Below, in pieces: positions 25,087 to 31,489 of a DNA stretch of 31,489 nt. Numbering within the stretch: position 1 is the stretch's first letter; each line of letters opens with the position of its first letter. Under the pieces are notes generated by a model that was not told the DNA's origin, ran no database searches, and worked only from the letters and a program-made list of their open reading frames with translations. The translations under genes and the position numbers were made by a program. The stretch comes from JASFRS01 sp050114795 (GTDB lineage Bacteria > Pseudomonadota > Alphaproteobacteria > Sphingomonadales > CAKZYD01), in contig JASFRS010000004.1 in NCBI GenBank assembly GCA_050114795.1, forward strand, positions 1-31,489, read 5' to 3'.

Positions 25087-26538
25087 CTAAAATGTTGCGC
25101 CAATCGTAATGATCGCAGCATTTTCACTAAGGTCTACACCACTGGCCCCAATCCGGCGTGAGTGAATATATCTCAACGATCCGGTCAGAACTTCGGTCAG
25201 CTTAACATCATAATTCGTCGAAAAGCTGAGAAATTCATTAGTAAGGCCATTGGTCAGGTCCGAATTTCTATAAGTGACGCTTACATTTGCAGTTTGGCTG
25301 GCATCAATCGTGTAGCCAAGATTGACTGTTCCACCATAAGAAATGCGTGCGTCAGGTTCGCCATCAAAACGGCGGCGTTCCCAAAACCCTGTAACCGTTG
25401 TGCTAAACAAACGAGAAGAACGTGCAACCGACAATGACGCACGTTTCTGTCTAAAAGCCAAATTGGTTAATTCAAATCCAGGTGCACCCACTGTAATAGG
25501 CACACCATTTTCATCAACGGGAATACCCCGCAAAATAGCATCAATCAGGCTGATCCGGTCAATATTACCACGGCCGAACACCTGAATATCTTCGGAGTAA
25601 TTGCCGGAAATTGTGTGCCTTTCATCAAAGCGATACAGCGCTTTTCCCGAAAACACCACGTCACCAAAACGCTCACCCGCACGGAATTCAAATTCGCTTC
25701 GACGGCTGGGTGTAACTCTTACACCAGCATTCCAGATAAGACCCTCTTCGTCGCGACCTAAAGTGTCATCCTGGAAATCTTCATAGCCTACATTGCCGAC
25801 CAACTTGATTTTTCGGCCAAGCGCATAGCCTAAGTCCAAGCTGCCTTCAATAGCTTCAAATTCACTGCCATTGCCCCGCCTAACGCGATCATAAAAACCA
25901 TCCAGCGTCCAGCTCAGTCGCGTGAAACGTGAACCACTGCTAAAGGATGCAGACCCGCGATGCCGTTTGGAATCAAACAAAGCGGTAGAGTTATTGCTAC
26001 TATCATTTTCAAAATTGGAATAACCAAATGTGTAGGAAAGCTCTCCGCGTCCAAAACTACCGAATTCATGATAAAGCCTTGGTGTAACCGAATAGCCCTG
26101 AACTGTACGACGATTAGTTGTAAAGTTTCCTGAATTTGCTGAAATAGGGCCACTAATATCCGCAAATTGTTGACCGATGGAACCGTTTACACGAATGGAG
26201 AATAAATCTCTCACAACATCGCCTTCAACAAATCCGTTGAGGCGATGGCGGATTTCACTGCGTGACGTATCATGCGTCGAGAAAAAGCCTGAGAGATTAT
26301 AATCGATATTCCCTCGTGTCCGCTCACGATCAATACCGATGAACAAGCCTGGCGAACCCCGAAGGATCACGTCGCTTTGCTCGTTGCTGCCTGTTAGTTC
26401 CACATTATCCGTATAGATGGCTTCCAACTGGACTTTGGGCTCAATCACGACTTCAGCGCGTACTATTGATGCAATGCCAAAACCCAAAGGCAGGGCACTG
26501 AACGACAGAATAAGCCTCTTATAATTCCTTGCTGTCAC
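25087..26538 (-). CDS. PEP-CTERM-associated outer-membrane beta-barrel protein
   Basis: A 483-residue precursor with a Sec signal (LILSFSALPLGFGIASIVRA, cut near residue 28) and a mature part of alternating polar and hydrophobic strands, for example RGELSYTFGYSNF, GSASFSSGSRFTRLSWTLDGFYDR and ANVSVTYRNSDL. It ends in ENAAIITIGATF, a typical outer-membrane C-terminus with a terminal aromatic residue. It fits the TIGR03016-like group, likely part of the outer-membrane route for the polysaccharide. The start is GTG 26538; AAGGGG lies 9 bases upstream and an in-frame stop directly precedes, so no earlier start exists. Confidence 0.88.
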   Translation of the reverse strand: MTARNYKRLILSFSALPLGFGIASIVRAEVVIEPKVQLEAIYTDNVELTGSNEQSDVILRGSPGLFIGIDRERTRGNIDYNLSGFFSTHDTSRSEIRHRLNGFVEGDVVRDLFSIRVNGSIGQQFADISGPISANSGNFTTNRRTVQGYSVTPRLYHEFGSFGRGELSYTFGYSNFENDSSNNSTALFDSKRHRGSASFSSGSRFTRLSWTLDGFYDRVRRGNGSEFEAIEGSLDLGYALGRKIKLVGNVGYEDFQDDTLGRDEEGLIWNAGVRVTPSRRSEFEFRAGERFGDVVFSGKALYRFDERHTISGNYSEDIQVFGRGNIDRISLIDAILRGIPVDENGVPITVGAPGFELTNLAFRQKRASLSVARSSRLFSTTVTGFWERRRFDGEPDARISYGGTVNLGYTIDASQTANVSVTYRNSDLTNGLTNEFLSFSTNYDVKLTEVLTGSLRYIHSRRIGASGVDLSENAAIITIGATF

Positions 26539-26595
26539 AACCCCTCACCCCTTTATCGTTTCAAGTCCCCGATAAGTTTCTATTATCTGTTGCCG

Positions 26596-27504
26596 TTATT
26601 CGCGGCCTTCATAAGCGTAATAAGTACCGAATTTATGCTCAGCAAAATTCACCTGCGTTTTATTCAATAGCATATTCACATTAGGACAAGCAGCGAGCAG
26701 AGACAAACTCTCCCGCACTTGAGTTTCACTGGTTCGTTCTGACTCTACAACAAAAACCGTTTGCCCCATATGCATAGCCAAAACGGATGCCGCACTGCTG
26801 GCCAAGGCTGGTGGTGAATCAAAAATAATGATCCTATCCGGATAGCGCTGGGCAATTTCATCCACAATCTCTTCCATCCGGTCACTGGCCAGCAATTCTG
26901 TTGTCAAATGATGTTGGCGGCCGGCAGGCAAAACGGCAAGATTTGGAACATTTGTTCGAATAAGACAGTCGGACAAGTCCAGGTTTCGATCAGCAATAAC
27001 ATCCACAAGTCCCTTGCCACCCTCCAAACCCAAAGTGGACAGGACTTCCGGTTTAGCAAAATCCGCATCAACCAAAAGAACAGTATAGTCCTGCTCACTG
27101 GCAATGGACAAAGCAAGATTGATCGAACAAAAAGTCTTACCTTCGCCTGGTTGAGAACTGGTCACAAGGATCATATTGCTGTTTTTTGGACCGCCGTGAT
27201 GACGTTCAGCAGCACGCACCAGCAAGCTTCGCTTGATTAATCGAAACTCTTCGGCCGTGATATTAGGCGGTGCATCGGGGACGATGAAACCCCTTTCTTT
27301 CAGCGACACGAGGTCAATGGTTCCCTGTCGACTTTTCCGTTGAGACGCAGACTTTGTAGGCTCAGTTTTTGATGGTTCCGCTTTTGCCTCAGCTACTTTG
27401 CCTTTGGCCTCTGGCTGACCCACCATCTTGTCAACAGCGCGCTCAAGAAGAGACGACTTCTCCTTGCCTTCAATCTTCTTTGCTGCTCGTTCAATAAAAT
27501 CCAT
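26596..27504 (-). CDS. XrtA-associated tyrosine autokinase (BY-kinase)
   Basis: A 302-residue cytoplasmic BY-kinase that should control chain length with the Wzz-like protein encoded just upstream. An N-terminal charged, Lys/Glu-rich linker (about 1-75) is followed by the kinase domain with Walker A SSQPGEGKT (116-124), Walker A' VLLVDADFAKP (142-152) and Walker B IIIFDSPPA. The C-terminal KFGTYYAYEGRE carries three tyrosines, a short version of the usual autophosphorylation cluster. It begins 45 bp after the chain-length gene and ends 57 bp before the beta-barrel gene. Confidence 0.93.
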   Translation of the reverse strand: MDFIERAAKKIEGKEKSSLLERAVDKMVGQPEAKGKVAEAKAEPSKTEPTKSASQRKSRQGTIDLVSLKERGFIVPDAPPNITAEEFRLIKRSLLVRAAERHHGGPKNSNMILVTSSQPGEGKTFCSINLALSIASEQDYTVLLVDADFAKPEVLSTLGLEGGKGLVDVIADRNLDLSDCLIRTNVPNLAVLPAGRQHHLTTELLASDRMEEIVDEIAQRYPDRIIIFDSPPALASSAASVLAMHMGQTVFVVESERTSETQVRESLSLLAACPNVNMLLNKTQVNFAEHKFGTYYAYEGRE

Positions 27505-27549
27505 GCCGAAACCCTTTTTACATCAAGACATGCTATGCAGTTCAGCCAC

Positions 27550-29094
27550 TTAGATAAGCTCCCCGGCCGGCTGGATAATTTCAAATGCCATTACAAGACC
27601 ATATGTAATGAACAAGGCCATGAGGACCACGATGAAACATGCTGCCTCCAATTTCAGCCGATTTTTCTTTTGTTGGGATGGAATTGCAGAAACAGCGCCT
27701 AAAACGGGCACGGGAAATGCCGAGCGCAGTCCATCCATAGTTAAATAAGTCGTTCGCAATTGAGACACCACAAAGGCAATGCCGATGCCCGTCAAAACGC
27801 CCATGACCATGATAATCGTCAGCAAGCGGACACGGTTTGGTGCAACCGGCACCCGCGGCAATTCCGGTGGATCAATGATACGGAAATTGACTTTATCTGT
27901 GCGTGCATCCACGTCTTGAGCCAAGCGGGCATCCTCACGGCTCGTGATCAGTTGTTCATACTTACGTTTGAGAATTTGATAATCTCGATTGAGCTTTGAC
28001 ATCTCCCCTTCAACTTCGGGAATGATTTTCGCCTTACCTTCCAAATCGGCGATTTGGCGCTCAAGCTTTACGCGGCGGCCCTGCAAGCTGGCAATTTGTG
28101 TTTCTACATCAACTAGTTTAATGCGAATTTCATCAAAAATTGGGTTCCCAAGACCTGAATCAGGATCATTTGCCATTTCCTCTTGGTCCGCCAACAGCAT
28201 GTCGAGTTGCGCCTGAGCTGCAACCACATCAGGATGCTGATCAGTAAAACCTCTTAGACGCAAGGCATCAATTTGCTGTTGAACTGAAGTTATCCGTGCT
28301 GCAAGCGGGCCACTCGCAAGAGCGGAAGCGCCAACACCCTTTGAGGAAGAAGCTCCACCTGAAAGCTGACGTTCTAGTTCTTTCCGAACCAGGCTATATT
28401 CCTGGAGTTTGTCATCAGTCTCATAAAGAGCGGTTTTTGCTGCTTTCAATTGGCTGATATAATTGTTTTCACCAGGCAGCCAACCGACGTTTTGCTGTTC
28501 AAACGCCACACGGCGGCGTTCCGCTTCATCTAACTGTCGCTCATAATCCGCAATCTGTTCATCCAGAAATCGACGCGCTTCTCTCAAGTCATTTTGAGCG
28601 CCAAAAATATTAGCTTCAAAGAAAATGGATACAAGATTTTCAACGACGCGCCTTGCCATTTCCGCACGCTCGCGATCAGACAGATTTTTATCATTTGTCA
28701 GGAAAGAGATTTCGAACAAATCCGGCCCTTGGCTGCGGATGTTGATATTTTTCTGCAATTCAAGAATGAGATTATCCATCCCAATCTCATCATCGACAGT
28801 CAAATGCAGATCAACCCGGCGAATAACCTTTTCCATATTCGGTCGACTGACCAAGGTACGCCGCATAGCATCAACCTGGCCATATACATTCGGGCCAATT
28901 GGGCCTTGGATCAAAGCCGGCAATACAGAGTTGGTGTCAACATAGACACGCGCAGACGCTTCATAGCTGTCGGGAATGCGACTGACGAGCAACCAACCCG
29001 CCGCACATACAAACCAAGCGGCTGCTATGGCATACCATTTCTTGCGCCATATGCCGTAAATGATGGTTTTAATCTGAACTAATAAGGCGTCCAT
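27550..29094 (-). CDS. XrtA-system polysaccharide chain-length determinant (Wzz/PCP-2a)
   Basis: A 514-residue polysaccharide co-polymerase. A first membrane helix (WYAIAAAWFVCAAGWLLV) follows a short cytoplasmic N-terminus, a long periplasmic part rich in coiled coil (REARRFLDEQIADYERQLDEAERRR and later segments) spans about 40-400, and a second helix (VRLLTIIMVMGVLTGIGIAFVV) plus a further hydrophobic stretch near the C-terminus close the protein. The PPELPRVPVAPNR motif before the second helix is the conserved Wzz proline motif. The frame opens at GTG 29103, but ATG 29094 has GGAG 8 bases upstream. The kinase domain is on a separate gene, immediately downstream. Confidence 0.92.
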   Translation of the reverse strand: MDALLVQIKTIIYGIWRKKWYAIAAAWFVCAAGWLLVSRIPDSYEASARVYVDTNSVLPALIQGPIGPNVYGQVDAMRRTLVSRPNMEKVIRRVDLHLTVDDEIGMDNLILELQKNINIRSQGPDLFEISFLTNDKNLSDRERAEMARRVVENLVSIFFEANIFGAQNDLREARRFLDEQIADYERQLDEAERRRVAFEQQNVGWLPGENNYISQLKAAKTALYETDDKLQEYSLVRKELERQLSGGASSSKGVGASALASGPLAARITSVQQQIDALRLRGFTDQHPDVVAAQAQLDMLLADQEEMANDPDSGLGNPIFDEIRIKLVDVETQIASLQGRRVKLERQIADLEGKAKIIPEVEGEMSKLNRDYQILKRKYEQLITSREDARLAQDVDARTDKVNFRIIDPPELPRVPVAPNRVRLLTIIMVMGVLTGIGIAFVVSQLRTTYLTMDGLRSAFPVPVLGAVSAIPSQQKKNRLKLEAACFIVVLMALFITYGLVMAFEIIQPAGELI

Positions 29095-29319
29095 TTTGTC
29101 CACTCCGACGTGGTCAAGTCGACCGATCTAAAAATCGATTCTTACCCTGCCCATCTCTTTTGCTACCCAAGTCTTCAACTAAACATCAAAAGATTACATC
29201 AATGTTATTACCAGCTTCTTCACAAAAGATTATTTCGCCGCAAATTCATTTGACTGCCGTTACTTCAACCAACCGCCAAATCAATCAAATTTTGAATTCC
29301 GACTGGAAGCTCTTATTTT

Positions 29320-29338
29320 CATTGGTATTTCACCAATG
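29320..29338. repeat. Short perfect hairpin CATTGGT / ACCAATG
   Basis: A 7-bp perfect stem with a 5-base loop in the Wza-Wzz gap. On the minus strand it is followed by AAAATAAG rather than T, so it is not a standard terminator in the direction of the operon. Confidence 0.4.
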
Positions 29339-29360
29339 CCCGCAATCCCTGAATTCGAAT

Positions 29361-29393
29361 GTGGTGGAAAAGCAACCAGTACTTTTCCACCAC
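29361..29393 (-). terminator. 12-bp perfect hairpin just after the Wza-like gene
   Basis: GTGGTGGAAAAG pairs exactly with CTTTTCCACCAC around a 9-base loop, starting 15 bases after the stop of the Wza-like gene on the minus strand. No T run follows in that direction, so it may be an mRNA-processing or 3'-stabilising element, or a weak terminator that separates expression of the export gene from the rest of the locus. Confidence 0.45.
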
Positions 29394-29408
29394 GGCTTTC
29401 TTCAAATC

Positions 29409-30053
29409 TTAAAAGAAGCTTTCCGGAATGATGATCACATCACCCGGCTCAATGCGAACATTGGCTGAGATATCACCATCTTTAAGTAAGCTATCTAGGC
29501 GCACACGATATTCGCTTTGCTGGCCATTGCTCGTATTAAAGCGAACAAGCCGCGCGCGATTACCGGATGCGAATTCTGTTACCCCACCAACAGCAATCAT
29601 AACATCCAATAATGTCATATTCGCTCTATAAGGAATAGACTGCGGTTCCGCTGCTTCGCCAACAACGCGAACCTGCTGTGCGAACGGTCCTTGGAAGCCT
29701 GACACGATCACCGTCACAATTGGATTTTGAATATAAACCTTCAACTGTTCTTCAATTGAACGGGCTAATTGTGTCGGCGTGTTGCCGGTCGCCGCCAAAT
29801 CTTCAATCAAAGGTACTGAAATCCGCCCGTCCGGACGTACTGTTACATTTGTTGAAAGTTCTGGATTACGCCAGACAAATATCTGCAAGCCATCGAGAGG
29901 GCCAATGATATAATTCGGCCCAGGTCCTTCATCAGGTGCGACAAATTGCGCAGAAGGCAATTGCGTACCATCCGTTGTGTCACAGGCCGAAAGCAGGCCA
30001 AGCGCAATAATTGCTAAGAAGAATTTTTTAAAGGTCATCAAATTTTGCCTCAC
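29409..30053 (-). CDS. Wza-like polysaccharide export lipoprotein of the XrtA system
   Basis: A 214-residue outer-membrane auxiliary protein. The lipoprotein signal FFLAIIALGLLSAC ends in the lipobox LSAC (lipidated Cys at about residue 24). A Poly_export domain follows (IGPLDGLQIFVWRNPELSTNVTVRPDGRISVPLIEDL) and then an SLBB domain (about 130-210: VRVVGEAAEPQSIPYRANMTLLDVMIAVGG), ending RIEPGDVIIIPESFF. It is shorter than E. coli Wza, as usual for this group. GTG 30053 has GGGGA 6 bases upstream; ATG 30038 has GAGG 9 bases upstream and is equally possible. It is separated from the Wzz-like gene by a 314-bp gap, so it may be its own transcript. Confidence 0.92.
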   Translation of the reverse strand: MRQNLMTFKKFFLAIIALGLLSACDTTDGTQLPSAQFVAPDEGPGPNYIIGPLDGLQIFVWRNPELSTNVTVRPDGRISVPLIEDLAATGNTPTQLARSIEEQLKVYIQNPIVTVIVSGFQGPFAQQVRVVGEAAEPQSIPYRANMTLLDVMIAVGGVTEFASGNRARLVRFNTSNGQQSEYRVRLDSLLKDGDISANVRIEPGDVIIIPESFF

Positions 30054-30249
30054 TGCTCGTCCCCTTTTATCCAGTGACGTCGCTTGTCAAATTGCTGCAC
30101 CCCAGCAGCAGCCACTACGCCAAAACTTTATGGCGATCGCTAGACTAAATCTCCAGCCTAAGATTAAGCTTGGAAAGAGAATTTGTCCAACGCAAAGACT
30201 AAATTACAAAACATATGCAAATACAGCTTAATATTATTTCTTTAAAAAC

Positions 30250-30257
30250 ATGGTTAA
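30250..30257 (-). promoter_or_regulatory. CtrA-type half-site candidate upstream of the Wza-like gene
   Basis: TTAACCAT on the minus strand, 197 bp upstream of the Wza-like start. A second TTAA sits 8 bp away (30242-30245), one base off the classical TTAA-N7-TTAA spacing. The assignment is tentative. Confidence 0.25.
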
Positions 30258-30307
30258 CGCCATTCAAAACCTTTTAAGAGGTCAAGATTGCCACCATTTG
30301 TTGTATA

Positions 30308-31489
30308 TTAAACAAGAATTTCTCTTACTGGGAGGTGCCCCAAAAACGCCTGTGGGCTAGCACTGGCCCCATAAGCCCCTGCCAAAAATATAGCAATCAG
30401 GTCTCCAACCTCAGATTCTGGCAAATCCATTTGATCTCCCAGCCGGTCAAGCGGCGTGCATAAACACCCAACAATATTGACTGTTTCGCTCTTTGCTCCA
30501 TTCAACCTATTTGCAACTGCGACTGGATAATTTTTCCTTAAGACCTGACCAAAATTTCCAGAAACCGCCAACTGATGATGCAGACCTCCATCGGTAATGA
30601 GAAAGGTCTCCCCCCGCGAGACCTTTTTATCAACAACCTTGCAGAGATAGACTCCAGCCTCTGCGACAAGATACCGCCCTAACTCCATGATTACTTCAGC
30701 ATCTTTGAAGTCATCGCCCAGACTTTCCACAATTTCGCGTAGGGCGTCACCCAGTGCCACAACATCCAAATGAGTATCGCCGGGAAAATACGGAACACCC
30801 AGCCCCCCACCTATGTTTAACCAACGTAATGGCCCAGGCAGATACGGTTTCAACTTCTGGGTCAGCTCAAAAATATTATGATAAGCTTCTATCAATGCTT
30901 CCAATTTTAGATTTTGTGACCCGGTAAAAACGTGGAGACCCTGAAAATCCAAAGGCAAATCCCCAATGGATTTCAAAACATCCGCAGCTATCTCAGCATC
31001 GACGCCAAAGGGTTTAGCCCCACCTGACATCCGCATGCCAGCGGTTTTCAATTCAAAATTCGGGTTAATCCTTAATGCGACAGGCGGCCTTAGCCCCTTC
31101 TCCTGCGCTAAAGCAGCCAACCTCCGTGCCTCATTCAAGGATTCTAAAACCACTAAACAGCCGGCCCGCAATGCAGCTTGTAGTTCATCATCGGTTTTTC
31201 CCGGCCCAGCAAAGCTAATATCACGCGCAGGTTTCCCCGTTTTAAGCGCGATATCCAACTCACCCGCTGAGGCCACATCCAAACCATCAACGAGACCACC
31301 CATATGTCGAACCAGTTCTGGCAGCGGATTCGCTTTTATCGCATAATGTATGGAGATACGCTCAGGCAGGGCTGCCCTCAGCTCCCCTACTCGCTTATCC
31401 AAAAAGGCCTTTTCATACAGGAACAAAGGTGTGCCATATTCCCGCACTAAATCCGTTACGGGATGACCGCCAACCACCAACTCCCCATC
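30308..31489 (-). CDS. PLP-dependent decarboxylase of the exosortase A system (partial, 5' end outside the window)
   Basis: This is a LysA/ornithine-decarboxylase-like fold III PLP enzyme found at the start of exosortase A loci. IHYAIKANP carries the PLP lysine, VDGLDVASAGELDIALK and FAGPGKTDDEL follow, LNIGGGLGVPYF is the glycine-rich phosphate-binding loop, ITDGGLHHQLAVSGNFG lies near the C-terminal barrel, and VGCLCTPLDRLG holds the active-site Cys. The frame is open through the right edge, reading DGELVVGGHP, a run I expect about 20 residues into this family, so the real start lies outside. TTG 31480 is not a credible start. Its substrate in the locus is not established. It ends 254 bp before the Wza-like gene. 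Confidence 0.9.
   Translation of the reverse strand, partial: DGELVVGGHPVTDLVREYGTPLFLYEKAFLDKRVGELRAALPERISIHYAIKANPLPELVRHMGGLVDGLDVASAGELDIALKTGKPARDISFAGPGKTDDELQAALRAGCLVVLESLNEARRLAALAQEKGLRPPVALRINPNFELKTAGMRMSGGAKPFGVDAEIAADVLKSIGDLPLDFQGLHVFTGSQNLKLEALIEAYHNIFELTQKLKPYLPGPLRWLNIGGGLGVPYFPGDTHLDVVALGDALREIVESLGDDFKDAEVIMELGRYLVAEAGVYLCKVVDKKVSRGETFLITDGGLHHQLAVSGNFGQVLRKNYPVAVANRLNGAKSETVNIVGCLCTPLDRLGDQMDLPESEVGDLIAIFLAGAYGASASPQAFLGHLPVREILV

Larger units (their letters stand above)
29095..29408. other. 314-bp non-coding gap between the Wza-like and Wzz-like genes
   Basis: No gene is apparent. Two hairpins lie near the end of the Wza-like gene (29320-29338 and 29361-29393). The rest is AT-rich and could hold a second promoter for the Wzz-to-protease operon. 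On the minus strand two similar stretches, AATCTTTTGTGAAG and AATCTTTTGATG, lie about 40 bp apart; I cannot assign them a role. Confidence 0.4.

Noticed and set aside
28594..29082. 162-codon open frame antisense to the chain-length determinant
   Set aside because: It overlaps a clear Wzz-type gene completely and shows no domain or sensible composition.
31478..31480. TTG as the start of the decarboxylase
   Set aside because: The frame stays open to the window edge and the residues before it (DGEL) continue the family sequence, so the gene is simply cut.

Overview
The window looks like chromosomal DNA of a free-living alphaproteobacterium, possibly a marine lineage near Rhodospirillales, Kordiimonadales or Sneathiellales. 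The evidence is gene order and protein style: a phoR-pst-phoU-phoB cluster with a long DUF3333-type PstA, an HPr-rel-A cassette and an exosortase A (XrtA) exopolysaccharide locus. By eye the base composition is fairly balanced, and I see no IS element, phage gene, tRNA, rRNA or CRISPR array. I cannot name the genus.

Layout. (1) 147-3340, minus strand: glmU-glmS, the two enzymes that make UDP-GlcNAc. (2) 3443-4147, plus strand: a Gph-type HAD phosphatase, divergent from glmU and overlapping the next operon tail to tail. (3) 4133-6827, minus strand: a four-gene operon made of a Tat-exported small protein, a PqqD-like peptide chaperone, an HprK-related kinase A and a PF14907-type nucleotidyltransferase. 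(4) 7099-15937, plus strand: phoR, pstS, a pstS-pstC fusion, pstA, pstB, phoU, phoB, with two Pho-box regions (a five-repeat array before pstS and a two-repeat box before the fusion). (5) 15938-16333: a 396-bp gap with inverted repeats, then a 91-aa membrane protein gene. (6) 16621 to the right edge, minus strand: an XrtA locus running from a PLP decarboxylase (cut by the window edge) through Wza-like export protein, Wzz-like chain-length protein, tyrosine kinase, outer-membrane beta-barrel, AAA ATPase, polysaccharide deacetylase, FemAB-like protein, glycosyltransferase, exosortase A/EpsI and asparagine synthase-like amidotransferase, to a trypsin-like protease.

How the genes work together. 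GlmU and GlmS supply amino-sugar nucleotide for the envelope and plausibly for the exopolysaccharide. The Pho cluster is a complete phosphate sensing and uptake unit, unusual because one binding protein is free and a second is fused to the permease PstC. The XrtA locus should make and export a polysaccharide and anchor PEP-CTERM proteins, but no PEP-CTERM substrate is encoded here.

The least understood part is the HPr-rel-A operon. Its kinase, PqqD-like protein and nucleotidyltransferase match three accessory protein types known from paeninodin-type lasso-peptide clusters. Here they sit behind a small secreted Tat protein and no cyclase, which suggests an uncharacterised protein- or peptide-modification system. 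The fused PstS-PstC and the protease translationally coupled to the exosortase operon are the next most interesting points.
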